NCBI GenBank assembly: GCA_038148375.1
Contig: JAYQVH010000001.1
Span: forward strand, 186,001-250,000
Direction of reading: 5' to 3'
Source of the DNA: CAWUEX02 sp038148375
Lineage (GTDB): Bacteria; Pseudomonadota; Alphaproteobacteria; Rhodospirillales; Rhodospirillaceae
Length of the DNA: 64,000 bases
Shown: positions 17,579 through 25,640 of the stretch, one piece after another
Layout of the letters: each line of letters begins with the position of its first letter
Numbering within the stretch: the stretch's first letter is position 1
Translations under genes and position numbers: made by a program
The notes under the pieces: model-generated
Databases searched by the model: none
What the model was told of the DNA's origin: nothing
The model's input: the letters and a program-made list of their open reading frames with translations, nothing else

Positions 17579-19201
17579 ATGACGGTAGGTAAATTAAAGG
17601 CGACAGCATGGAGTCTGGCCGCGCTGTTAGGCCTGTGGGCATGCTCGGACTCCGAAGAGACGTGGCGTCAGGACCGTGTTCTTACCGGTCTGCCGGTGCA
17701 CGGGCTTCAGGGTTTGGCATTTGGACCCGATGGCGCGTTGTATCTCGGCAGTGTGATGAGCGAGGCCGTTGTGCAGCTCGATCTTGCCAGCGGCGAAATG
17801 ACGGAGGCGGTGGGCCCGCCCTTGGGTGAAGCGGACGACGTGGCGTTCGGGCCCGGCGGAACGATGGCGTGGACCGCGATCAATCAGGGGGCGCTGCGGC
17901 TGCGGACCGCAACCGGCGGGATCGAAACCGTTGCCGAGGGGCTGCCCTTCGTCAATCCGGTCACGTTCGGACCGGACGGCACGCTGTATGCAGCTACGTT
18001 GTTCGGCCCTGACCGGCTGTGGGCTTACAACCTGACGGAGGGGTCCGCGCGCGTGGTCACCGAGAATATCGGAGGACTGAACGGTTTTGAATTCGGGGGC
18101 GACGGCCTGCTCTACACACCGTTGCCGATGCGCCAAGCCATCGGACGGATCGACGTGGCGACCGGCGCGCTAGAGGTCATTACAGAAGACGCAGGCGACA
18201 TCGTCGGCGTGGCCTGGCATCCGGATGGATCTTTGTACGGCGTGTCGTGGAGCGACGGCCGCGTGTTGCAGATCGATACGGCCGGCGGGACTGTAAGAAC
18301 CGTCGCCACTGTCGAACCACCGCTCGACAACCTGGCCATCGGCGAAGACGGAACGATCTACGTCACCCGGTCGTCGGACAACGGCGTCATTGCCGTCGAT
18401 CTAACGTCCGGCGCACAAACAACGGTTGTGCGGAGCGACCTGGCCGCGCCGGGCGGCATGACCTGGGTGACGCGGAACGGCAGACGACAACTGCTGGTCA
18501 CCGATATCTTCGGATACCGCTTTTTCGATCCGGCAACGAGCGCCATCGAGCTTCTTCCTTTCGATCTGGAGAAACGCGCGTCGTCGGACGCGGATGTACG
18601 GAACGGCAAAATTGCCCTCAGTTATGTCCGGCGCAATCGCGCGCTGCTCCTGGACGAGACATCCGGTGAGATGCTGCTCACTTGGACGGAAATCGATGCG
18701 CCCTATGGAATCCTGATCGAACCGTCAGGCGATGTCATCACCGCTCTTCACAAGGAGGGAACGCTTGTGCGGTTGTCACCAGACGGTGACGCGAAGCCCG
18801 AAACCGTGGCCGCTGGACTTGAGGGTCCGGTCGGCCTCGCGTGGGCAGATGACACGGCGGTATTTGTCGTCGAATCCGCCGCAGGCCGGATCAGCCGCGT
18901 GACGCTGACAACCGGGGCTCGCGAAATCATCGTCGCGGGGTTGGCGCAGCCGGAAACGGTAAAAGTGATGTCCGATGGCCGCATCGCCGTCGCCGAGGTC
19001 GGCGCGCGTCGGATCCTCGCCATCCGTCCACAGACAGGGGAAAGGACGGTTCTTGCCGACGGCTTGGCAATTGGAGGACCGATCTCGCGGGCGCCGGACC
19101 CTGTGGCCATGCCGACGGGCCTGGCCGTCGACGAAACGGGGGCTATTTGGGTGGCGACGGACGCCGAAAACGGCCTGATCAAACTCAGTCTGGATATGTG
19201 A
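17579..19201 (+). CDS. Beta-propeller (SMP-30/NHL-like) lipoprotein
   Basis: A 540-residue predicted lipoprotein. The ATG at 17579 follows AAGGGCGG; the N-terminus MTVGKLKATAWSLAALLGLWAC gives a signal with Cys22 as the lipid site (LWAC, Trp at -2 is unusual). The rest is built of repeated blades of the form FGPDGALYLGS, FGPDGTLYAAT, WHPDGSLYGVS and IGEDGTIYVTR, about 40-45 residues apart, then a second propeller-like half (about 290-540) ending in GLAVDETGAIWVATDAENGLIKL. This resembles gluconolactonase/SMP-30 and NHL or Vgb-type propellers. Metal-binding residues of true gluconolactonases were not traced, so a binding role is as likely as an enzymatic one. Its neighbour is the tRNA-Ala gene. 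Confidence 0.75.
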   Translation: MTVGKLKATAWSLAALLGLWACSDSEETWRQDRVLTGLPVHGLQGLAFGPDGALYLGSVMSEAVVQLDLASGEMTEAVGPPLGEADDVAFGPGGTMAWTAINQGALRLRTATGGIETVAEGLPFVNPVTFGPDGTLYAATLFGPDRLWAYNLTEGSARVVTENIGGLNGFEFGGDGLLYTPLPMRQAIGRIDVATGALEVITEDAGDIVGVAWHPDGSLYGVSWSDGRVLQIDTAGGTVRTVATVEPPLDNLAIGEDGTIYVTRSSDNGVIAVDLTSGAQTTVVRSDLAAPGGMTWVTRNGRRQLLVTDIFGYRFFDPATSAIELLPFDLEKRASSDADVRNGKIALSYVRRNRALLLDETSGEMLLTWTEIDAPYGILIEPSGDVITALHKEGTLVRLSPDGDAKPETVAAGLEGPVGLAWADDTAVFVVESAAGRISRVTLTTGAREIIVAGLAQPETVKVMSDGRIAVAEVGARRILAIRPQTGERTVLADGLAIGGPISRAPDPVAMPTGLAVDETGAIWVATDAENGLIKLSLDM

Positions 19202-19221
19202 TCACAGCACGGTTCCGGCGC

Positions 19222-19250
19222 TTGACTTGACGGCCTGATCCGCACAGTAT
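19222..19250 (+). promoter_or_regulatory. Sigma-70-like promoter of the tRNA-Ala gene
   Basis: TTGACT at 19222-19227 and CAGTAT at 19245-19250 are separated by exactly 17 bp, and the mature tRNA begins at 19268, which places a start site about 10 bp before the tRNA. The -35 box matches five of six consensus bases and the -10 four of six. Confidence 0.6.
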
Positions 19251-19267
19251 CCGCGCCCTTCACTGAA

Positions 19268-19343
19268 GGGGCCGTAGCTCAGTTGGGAGAGCGCGACGTT
19301 CGCAACGTCGAGGTCAGCGGTTCGATCCCGCTCGGCTCCACCA
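19268..19343 (+). tRNA. tRNA-Ala (anticodon CGC), CCA encoded
   Basis: All four arms fold. The acceptor GGGGCCG/CGGCTCC has the G3-U70 wobble that identifies alanine tRNAs. The D-stem is GCTC/GAGC, the anticodon stem CGACG/CGTCG with loop TTCGCAA gives anticodon CGC (codon GCG), and the T-arm has loop TTCGATC between AGCGG and CCGCT. The CCA end is in the genome at 19341-19343. The last 26 bases are repeated at 19436-19461 (see that entry). Confidence 0.96.
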
Positions 19344-19435
19344 AATTCCGTCATCTTCAAACAGCACCGGTCACACGGACCCGGCGCCGGATGGATTCGA
19401 ACCGCCGAAAATTGGTCGGCTCAGCGGCGCTGAGA

Positions 19436-19461
19436 CGGTTCGATCCCGCTCGGCTCCACCA
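19436..19461 (+). repeat. Direct repeat of the tRNA-Ala 3' end (attachment-site-like scar)
   Basis: The 26 bases from the T-stem through CCA of the tRNA at 19318-19343 recur exactly at 19436-19461, a 118-bp period; after one mismatch the next five bases (ATTCC) also match. The 92 bases between show no gene, and upstream of the second copy there is no acceptor, D-arm or anticodon arm, so it is not a second tRNA. Integrases of the tyrosine family often use tRNA 3' ends as attB and leave such repeats, but no integrase is visible here. A small deletion remnant of an excised element, or local duplication, would both fit. Confidence 0.7.
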
Positions 19462-19484
19462 CATTCCCACGCCTTCGGAAAATC

Positions 19485-20336
19485 CTATTCTTCCGCCGGC
19501 CGGCGCTCCGCCATGTAGGCCTGCGAGGTGTCCTTGCGGCCGGTCCAGGGCGCGCCGTCGTCGAGGTAGGACGGCCACGTGTTTGCGATATGGGTGCGCA
19601 TCATGTCCGGCACCTCGTCCACTCCGGCGAGTTTGCGGCCCTGGGCCTGCCAGTACACGAACCCCGGCCGCTGCCCCATCAGCATCCAGGGCAGCCACGA
19701 ATAAAAGGCGTTCCAGGTGTAGGTGTTGGACGCTTGAGACAATGAGTCGTCCTCAAGGTCGGCGCGGCGCCCGACATATGTTGTCGCGAAGTGATAGATC
19801 AGCTGATCGCCGGGAGACTCACGCGGCCATTGCGCGGGATCGAACGGGTTGGGGACGGCGAGACCGCGTCCGGTCGACACGGTGATGAGGTCGCCGATCT
19901 CCCGCCACGGGCGGGGACCCGGCCCATGGGTGTAGGTCGTCGGACCAACGAGAAAATGCTGAGGCCGGACGGTCTCGCCGGTCAGCGGATTGCGAAGGGT
20001 GTCGATGATCTCGCCTGTGTCGAGATCGCTGAAGTATCCGTTGTCGTAAATCTCTTGTGTGAAGGTGCCGTCGGCTTCGGGCGTCCACCGCGTTTTGATC
20101 AGCCCGGCGAAGCCGCATACCGGCTGCGGTACAGCTCCCGGGACGATGGCGAGAAGCGGGCCTTCGTACAGGGAATAGACCCAGGCCTCGGTGACGGAGC
20201 CCGACAGTTTGATGAACGCGGTCAGACTGTCCTTCGGATCTGACAGATCGAGCGTGCGCCGGGCGGCGAAGGCCGGTGCCGCGGCAATCGCGGCGGATCC
20301 GGCGAGCACGGACCTGCGGTTGACGATGGGGGTCAT
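19485..20336 (-). CDS. DUF1838 protein with Tat-type signal
   Basis: A 283-residue protein of the DUF1838 family, whose function is unknown. The start at 20334-20336 has AGGAGG seven bases upstream. The N-terminus NRRSVLAGSAAIAAAPAFA carries a twin-arginine pattern and an AxA cleavage site, suggesting folded export. The mature part contains TLDLSDPKDSLTAFIKLSGS, TQEIYDNGYFSDLDTGEII, LRNPLTGETVRPQHFLVGP and a Trp-rich region (NAFYSWLPWMLMGQRPGF), as in the family. It is the first gene after the tRNA repeat and faces the MFS gene divergently. Confidence 0.8.
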   Translation of the reverse strand: MTPIVNRRSVLAGSAAIAAAPAFAARRTLDLSDPKDSLTAFIKLSGSVTEAWVYSLYEGPLLAIVPGAVPQPVCGFAGLIKTRWTPEADGTFTQEIYDNGYFSDLDTGEIIDTLRNPLTGETVRPQHFLVGPTTYTHGPGPRPWREIGDLITVSTGRGLAVPNPFDPAQWPRESPGDQLIYHFATTYVGRRADLEDDSLSQASNTYTWNAFYSWLPWMLMGQRPGFVYWQAQGRKLAGVDEVPDMMRTHIANTWPSYLDDGAPWTGRKDTSQAYMAERRPAEE

Positions 20337-20518
20337 GGGGTCGCCTCCTGTACGTGCGGCCTTAGACATTAGGGCGAGGCGCAGCGGTTAACCAGCACCC
20401 TAAACAGGCGCGATTGACGCGCAAACGCCGAATTTCAACGGATTGTGCGTCCGTGCCGGAGCCGCGCGCGAACCCGCGCATGGACGGACGGTCGCCGGGG
20501 GTCTAAAACCGCGCCAGC

Positions 20519-21769
20519 ATGAAACGTCCGCTGTTTGATTTCTCCGGCCTCGGCCGCGCATTTGCCATCCGCAACTTCACCCTCTACACGGCCGGCAACA
20601 CCCTGTCGTTGATCGGCATGTGGGTGCAGCGGCTCGCCGTCGGCTGGCTGATGTGGGAACTCACCGAGTCCGGCGCATGGCTGGGCGCCATCGCGATCGC
20701 AGAGTTCATCCCGATCATGCTGCTGACACCGTTCGGCGGTGTCGTGGCCGACCGGTTCGACCGGCTGCGCGTGTCGTTGATTGCGCAAAGCTTTGCCTGC
20801 GGGCAGGCCGGTCTGCTGTGGCTGCTGACCCTGAGCGGAGCGATAACGCCTGAGCTTCTGGTTGCCTTGATGGCACTGGGCGGTGTCGCCAATGCGATGA
20901 ACCAGGCGGCTCGTGTGACGCTGGTGGTCAACATGGTGCCGCGCGACGTGATGTCGACAGCGATTGCGATCAATTCAATCATCTTCAATGTGGCGCGCAT
21001 CATCGGACCGGCGGTGGCGGGAGTGCTGATCGCGTTTACCGATATCGCCTGGGCCTTCCTGGTCAACGCCATCTCCTACGCGGCGCTGATTGTCGCGCTG
21101 ATGCTGATCGACATGCCGCGCTCGCGGCAGAGTGTGCCGCCCGGCGGGTCATACTTCCGCGACCTGGCGGAGGGCGCGCGGTATACGTTTTCCCATACGG
21201 CAGTGGCGGCGATCATATCGCTCACGGCGATCAACTCGATCTTCGCCCGCCCGCTGATCGACCTCCTGCCCGGCTTTGCCGGCGCCGTGTTCGAAGCGGG
21301 ACCGGAAGGCCTTGCGATGCTGACATCGGCGATGGGTTTCGGCGCCATCTGTGCATCCGTTTGGCTTGCCCAACGCGGACGCCTGACCGGACTGACCGGC
21401 ATCGTGTTCGTCGGTGTGCTGATCAACGGGGCTGCGGTTGGAGCATTTGCGATGTCGACAAATCTGTGGACGGGAATCGTGCTGCTGGCCGTGTCGGGAT
21501 TCACGCAGGCCTGCACCGGGACCGGCACACAGACCTTGATCCAGTCCGCCGTCGAAGACCGGCTGCGCGGACGGGTGATGAGCGTGTGGCTGGTCATCGG
21601 ACGCGGCGGCCCGGCGCTCGGGGCTCTGGTGATGGGGGCGATGGCGGAAATCGTCGGCTTCGGCCCACCGCTGCTGACCGGCGCGATCGTCACGTTCCTG
21701 ACCGCGGCTGTTGTCCTGCCGCGGCGGCGCAAACTGGCGCCGGCGCTGGAGCGAAGTCCGGCCGAGTAG
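20519..21769 (+). CDS. Major facilitator superfamily transporter (EntS/DHA3-like)
   Basis: A 416-residue inner-membrane transporter with about twelve hydrophobic helices. The N-terminal pattern FAIRNFTLYTAGNTLSLIGMWVQRLAVGWLMWELT and the loop GGVVADRFDRLRV (about residues 74-86), between helices 2 and 3, match MFS exporters of the DHA3/EntS type. The central cytoplasmic loop is near 190-215 (MPRSRQSVPPGG). Substrate cannot be told; relatives export siderophores and drugs. It converges on the TauD-family gene with a 3-bp gap. Confidence 0.85.
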   Translation: MKRPLFDFSGLGRAFAIRNFTLYTAGNTLSLIGMWVQRLAVGWLMWELTESGAWLGAIAIAEFIPIMLLTPFGGVVADRFDRLRVSLIAQSFACGQAGLLWLLTLSGAITPELLVALMALGGVANAMNQAARVTLVVNMVPRDVMSTAIAINSIIFNVARIIGPAVAGVLIAFTDIAWAFLVNAISYAALIVALMLIDMPRSRQSVPPGGSYFRDLAEGARYTFSHTAVAAIISLTAINSIFARPLIDLLPGFAGAVFEAGPEGLAMLTSAMGFGAICASVWLAQRGRLTGLTGIVFVGVLINGAAVGAFAMSTNLWTGIVLLAVSGFTQACTGTGTQTLIQSAVEDRLRGRVMSVWLVIGRGGPALGALVMGAMAEIVGFGPPLLTGAIVTFLTAAVVLPRRRKLAPALERSPAE

Positions 21770-21772
21770 CGG

Positions 21773-22621
21773 CTAGACCGGAACCGTTCCCGCGACGGTG
21801 GTGCGGTGCATGTGCCGGATGCTGTTTGCCGGATATGGCGTGGCATGATGCATGAGGCATCGGTTGTCCCACAGCACCAGATCGCCGCGCCGCCAGCGGT
21901 GGCGGAAAATCACCGCCGGATCGGTGGCATAACCAAACAGCTCATCGAGCAGCGCGCGGCCCTCATCCGGCGGCACATCCACAAGCGCTTCGGTAAATCC
22001 CGGATTGACGTAGAGCGCCTTGCGGCCTGTGTCCGGATGCGTACGCACCACCGGGTGTACGGCGCCGGTGAGCTGCTTCTTCTGCTCGTCTGTCAGAGGC
22101 TTGCGTGTGCTGCCTTCGGTCTCCTGAATCTGCGTGTAGTTGAAACGGTGGCGTGCGCGCAATGGCGCAATGCGCTCCTTGAGCGCGCCGGGCAGGTTGT
22201 CATACGCAAGATACTGACTGGCGAACAGCGTATCGCCTCCGTCTTCGGGCACCTCCAGGCCGTAGAGCAAAGACCCCATCGGCGGCACCGCTTCGTAACT
22301 CACATCCGTGTGCCAGTAGCGCCCTGCGTCTTCGATGCCAAGCGGCGCACCGGACTCATCGCGTTTGTTGGATACGACGAGCAGGGTGTCGTAGCCGGGC
22401 AGCAGATACTGCTTGAGGATATGGCCGTTGAGCTTGCCCCAACGCTGTGAAAAGGCGATGTGCTGATCCGGCGTCAATGTCTGATCGCGGAACACAACAA
22501 CGCAATGGTCGAGCCACGCCTGACGAACGGCGGCGAAGCTGTCGCCGTCACAACCGGTGCAATTGAAACCGGTGATCTCGGCCCCGAAGGGCGCATCGAA
22601 GGGAGTGATCTGCAAGGTCAT
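21773..22621 (-). CDS. TauD/TfdA-family Fe(II)/2-oxoglutarate dioxygenase
   Basis: Predicted non-heme iron dioxygenase that hydroxylates a small substrate with 2-oxoglutarate and O2. The 282-residue product has the HxD iron motif in RYWHTDVSYEAVPPMGSLLY (about residues 100-120), the distal iron His in NRCLMHHATPYP (about 257-262) and the 2-oxoglutarate Arg in RHMHRTTVAG near the end; the N-terminal GAEITGFN and VVFRDQTLTPDQHIAFSQRWG are typical. Substrates of the family include taurine, 2,4-D, alkylsulfates and others. It ends an apparent minus-strand unit with the two permease genes (12-bp gap), at the place where the transporter ATPase genes would normally be. Confidence 0.88.
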   Translation of the reverse strand: MTLQITPFDAPFGAEITGFNCTGCDGDSFAAVRQAWLDHCVVVFRDQTLTPDQHIAFSQRWGKLNGHILKQYLLPGYDTLLVVSNKRDESGAPLGIEDAGRYWHTDVSYEAVPPMGSLLYGLEVPEDGGDTLFASQYLAYDNLPGALKERIAPLRARHRFNYTQIQETEGSTRKPLTDEQKKQLTGAVHPVVRTHPDTGRKALYVNPGFTEALVDVPPDEGRALLDELFGYATDPAVIFRHRWRRGDLVLWDNRCLMHHATPYPANSIRHMHRTTVAGTVPV

Positions 22622-22632
22622 ACAGCCTCGGC

Positions 22633-23562
22633 TTACCGCAGCCGCGGGTTAAGCGCGTCGCGCAACCAGTCACCGAGAAGATTAACCGAAAGGGCGAGCA
22701 ACACCAGGGCCAGAGATGGAAAAAGCGTGATCCACCACTCACCGGAAAACAGAAAGTCGTTGCCGATGCGGATCAGAGTACCGAGCGACGGTGTGGTCGG
22801 CGGCATGCCGACGCCGAGGAAACTGAGTGTCGCCTCGGCGATCACCGCAAGCGCAAGACCGAGCGTCGCCAACACCAGCACGGAGGTCATCACGTTCGGC
22901 AGGATGTGACCAAAAACAATCGCGAAAGGACGCGCGCCGCTGAGCCTGGCCTGGGAGACATAGCCGGTTTGCTTCTGAATGAGAGTGGCCGACCGCACGA
23001 CGCGCGCATATTGAGGCCAGTCGGCGATGCCGATGGCGAAGATCAACATATAGAGCGCGATGTCGTCGTGAATGTCCGGCGGCAATGCGGCGCGGGAAAA
23101 CCCGTCAACCATGAGCGCGATGAGTAGTGCCGGGATGGTGAGTTGCACGTCGGCAATGCGCATCAGCAGGGTCTCGGTCCAACCGCCGGCGTACCCTGCG
23201 ATCAGTCCGACGGACACGCCGAGCACGGCGGCGAAGGCAACCGCGGACAGACCGACCGTCAGCGAGATGCGGCTGCCGTAAAGGATGGCCGAGAGCATGT
23301 CGCGGCCCTGATCGTCGGTGCCGAGCAGAAATGCGGGATCGCCCGGGATCGCGGCATCGGTCACCCAGGCCGGAGGCAGGAAGGAATTCATCAGCTGCAG
23401 ATTGGCGGGGTCGAACGGATCTTGCGGTGCGAGCCAAGGCGCAAACAGAGCACCGGCGAGAAACAGCGCGACGATGAGCGCGGCCCCGATGGCCAGCGGG
23501 CTCGACTTGAAACTGAGCCATAGGGCGGCGCGCGGACTCTCGAGCGTGACAGCCTCGCTCAT
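22633..23562 (-). CDS. ABC transporter permease, oligopeptide/dipeptide type (OppC/DppC-like)
   Basis: Inner-membrane permease of a peptide/nickel-type importer. The 309-residue product has an N-terminal cytoplasmic stretch and hydrophobic helix (SSPLAIGAALIVALFLAGALFAPWLAP), the extracytoplasmic LLGTDDQGRDMLSAILYGSRISL typical of DppC, five further helices, and the EAA-like loop RSATLIQKQTGYVSQARLSGA with the conserved Gly. It overlaps the preceding permease by 4 bp (ATGA). No ATPase genes follow. Confidence 0.92.
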   Translation of the reverse strand: MSEAVTLESPRAALWLSFKSSPLAIGAALIVALFLAGALFAPWLAPQDPFDPANLQLMNSFLPPAWVTDAAIPGDPAFLLGTDDQGRDMLSAILYGSRISLTVGLSAVAFAAVLGVSVGLIAGYAGGWTETLLMRIADVQLTIPALLIALMVDGFSRAALPPDIHDDIALYMLIFAIGIADWPQYARVVRSATLIQKQTGYVSQARLSGARPFAIVFGHILPNVMTSVLVLATLGLALAVIAEATLSFLGVGMPPTTPSLGTLIRIGNDFLFSGEWWITLFPSLALVLLALSVNLLGDWLRDALNPRLR

Positions 23563-24539
23563 GCGCCGTCCTCCGTCTGCGCGCGCAGGCGCGGATCGAC
23601 GAACGCATAGAGCACATCGACGGCAAGATTAATCACCACGAAGACAAGCGCGACCATGACGAGGTAAGCGGCCATCACGGGGATGTCGGCGAAGGCAACC
23701 GCCTGAATGAACAGCAGCCCGAGACCCGGCCACTGGAAAACCGTCTCGGTGACGATCGAAAACGCAATCAATTCGCCGAGCTTTAAACCGATCACAGTGA
23801 TCACCGGCAGCAGGGTGTTCTTGAGCGCGTAGACGTAATGCACGCGCGTCCTGGGCACACCCATGGCCCGCGCCGTGCGGATATAGTCCGTGCCGAGCAC
23901 TTCGATCATTTCGGCGCGCACGAGCCGCTGAATGAAGGTCATCTGAAACAAACCGAGCGTAACCGCGGGCAGGATCAAGGCCTTCACACCCGACAGGGTG
24001 AGCAGTCCCGTCGACCAGCCGCCGAGCGCAACGGTGTCTCCACGGCCGAAGGACGGCAGCCAGCCGAGGCTCACCGAGAACAGATAGATGAGCGCTATGC
24101 CGATGACGAAGGTCGGAAGAGACACGCCGATCAGCGACACGGTGAGGACGATACGGCTGACGATGCCCTCGCGGTGGATCGCGGTGTAGACGCCCATGGG
24201 AATACCGAGCAACAACGCGAATAGGGCGGAGGCGAGGACGAGCTCGACCGTCGCCGGCAGACGCTCGGCGATGAGGTCCGAGACCGGGCGCTGCATGCGA
24301 TAGGAGATGCCGAACTCGCCGGTCAGGGCGTTGCCGAGGAAGCGCACGAACTGCACCGGCGCGGGATCGTTCAAGCCCAGGCGGTCGCGGAGGGCCTGGC
24401 GGTCCTCGATCGACGCTTCCTGGCCGACCAGGTTGTTGACCGGATCGCCGACGTAGGTGAACAGGATGAAGGCCGCGGCGGCGACCAGCACCATGACGAG
24501 GGCGGCCTGACCGACCCGGCGAAGCAGAAACGCAGTCAT
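23559..24539 (-). CDS. ABC transporter permease, oligopeptide/dipeptide type (OppB/DppB-like)
   Basis: Partner permease, 326 residues, starting at the ATG at 24537-24539 where MTAFLLRRVGQAALVMVLVAAAAFILF matches the family N-terminus. Other landmarks: GDPVNNLVGQEASIEDRQALRDRLGLNDPAPVQF (split motif, about residues 31-64), FGISYRMQRPVSDLIAERLPAT, and the EAA loop VRAEMIEVLGTDYIRTARAMG (about 205-226). It precedes the OppC-like gene with an ATGA overlap. The likely binding protein is at 27044-28612 on the same strand, separated by three plus-strand genes. Confidence 0.92.
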   Translation of the reverse strand: MTAFLLRRVGQAALVMVLVAAAAFILFTYVGDPVNNLVGQEASIEDRQALRDRLGLNDPAPVQFVRFLGNALTGEFGISYRMQRPVSDLIAERLPATVELVLASALFALLLGIPMGVYTAIHREGIVSRIVLTVSLIGVSLPTFVIGIALIYLFSVSLGWLPSFGRGDTVALGGWSTGLLTLSGVKALILPAVTLGLFQMTFIQRLVRAEMIEVLGTDYIRTARAMGVPRTRVHYVYALKNTLLPVITVIGLKLGELIAFSIVTETVFQWPGLGLLFIQAVAFADIPVMAAYLVMVALVFVVINLAVDVLYAFVDPRLRAQTEDGA

Positions 24540-24845
24540 GACAAGGGGTTGTGTCACTTCGCCCGATGAAGTCAAGACAGCCGCGCGCTGCCGCTGGGCG
24601 CGCAAAACATATCCCGGCGCGAAACAGCGAGGAACGAGCCCATGCACGGACCGATTTTGGGCGGCTGAACGCTGTTTTTATTAATTAAATCAAAATATTA
24701 GGAATCCAAACGGACGAGCCCATGCACAATATTATTTCGCGTGCCTTTCACGCACTTATGAAACGTACAGCGCTGTGGACTGTCTTGCGGACCCGGCACA
24801 GTCCGGGCTCAATGGCGGCGCCCCTTCATGCTGGAGATCATGTTT
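24540..24845. other. Divergent intergenic region with 14-bp direct repeats, no gene seen
   Basis: About 300 bp between the OppB-like start and the CpeT-like start. The 14-mer ACGAGCCCATGCAC occurs at 24634-24647 and again at 24714-24727, exactly 80 bp apart. Between them is an AT-rich block (about 24674-24700) with TTAATTAA at 24681-24688, strikingly different from the GC-rich surroundings. The layout suggests a promoter flanked by operator sites, but no -35/-10 pair is clear. A short open frame at 24722 lacks a ribosome site and family resemblance. Confidence 0.55.
24634..24727. repeat. Two 14-bp direct repeats, 80 bp apart
   Basis: Exact copies of ACGAGCCCATGCAC at 24634-24647 and 24714-24727, one on each side of an AT-rich segment. 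Possible regulator binding sites for the divergent transport and exported-protein genes, or the trace of a small duplication. Confidence 0.6.
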
Positions 24846-25517
24846 ATGTTCCGCCGCTTGACGCTGCTTGCCCTGCTCGCCGCTTTACTGCCCGGTCCGG
24901 CCGCCGCATCGGACGAACGCGCGGCCATGTCCGCGCTTCTCGACCTGCTGCCCGGAACCTTCGACAGCCTCGCTCAGAAAGAAGAGGACGAGGCGGAGGG
25001 TCTGACGGGGGAAATGGTACACGGTTGGGTCAACCGCGCGTTCACGCCGGTCTACGCGCCGGACATCGGCATCCACGTTTTGGTGGCGGCCGTGAGCTAC
25101 AACGGGCCCGACGGGATTTTCGACAAGGGTGAGTTTCAAGTCTGGACCTTGGCGCCCAACGCTGACGGCAGCGTGACCATGTCCCCGCGCGGCTTCAAAG
25201 ACATAGAGGCGTTTATCCCCATCTCGCGCGATGCGGCGGCCCTTTCCCGGCTAACGCCCGACGACCTGGTTCCGCCAAAAGGGGCGGCCGGCTGCCCCAT
25301 CACCTGGCGCCTTGAGGACGGTGTACTCAAAGGCAGCACCGACCCGGCGACCTGTGTGAACATGTCCTCCACGCTGGGCATCCCGCTGGCCTGGGAGTGG
25401 CGCTACGAAGTGACGCCCGACGCCATGTGGATCACCTACGCCGGGCGCAACGAAGCGGGCGAAATCGCCAACGGCCGCGAGGATCAGATTCCGTGGCGTC
25501 TCGACCGGGTGATGTGA
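24846..25517 (+). CDS. Exported CpcT/CpeT-like protein
   Basis: A 223-residue protein resembling the CpcT/CpeT family (DUF1001), whose cyanobacterial members attach bilins to phycobiliproteins; relatives in non-phototrophs have no known role. The ATG at 24846 is preferred because GGAG lies 9 bases upstream. A signal peptide (FRRLTLLALLAALLPGPAAAS) is clear. Family-like parts are LLDLLPGTFDSLAQ, a MSPRGFKDIEAFIPISRD segment, SRLTPDDLVPP, then GCPITWRLEDGVLKGSTDPATCVN with its two cysteines, and a final IPWRLDRV. Identification is by pattern and moderate. No bilin-binding protein is in the window. The YcnI-like gene follows in the same direction. Confidence 0.6.
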   Translation: MFRRLTLLALLAALLPGPAAASDERAAMSALLDLLPGTFDSLAQKEEDEAEGLTGEMVHGWVNRAFTPVYAPDIGIHVLVAAVSYNGPDGIFDKGEFQVWTLAPNADGSVTMSPRGFKDIEAFIPISRDAAALSRLTPDDLVPPKGAAGCPITWRLEDGVLKGSTDPATCVNMSSTLGIPLAWEWRYEVTPDAMWITYAGRNEAGEIANGREDQIPWRLDRVM

Positions 25518-25640
25518 CCGGGCCTCGGCCGCCTATCCGAACGGCGGTCGCGTTACACGACTGTTCGCTGAGAACGTGCTGTAAAATCGCTAAGCTCTCT
25601 GTAATCGCCGCAGCCGCGGACGGTTAACAGGGAGGAAACC

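Noticed and set aside
19385..19461. A second tRNA gene after tRNA-Ala
   Set aside because: Only the T-arm and 3' acceptor strand are present; no matching 5' acceptor, D-arm or anticodon arm precedes it.
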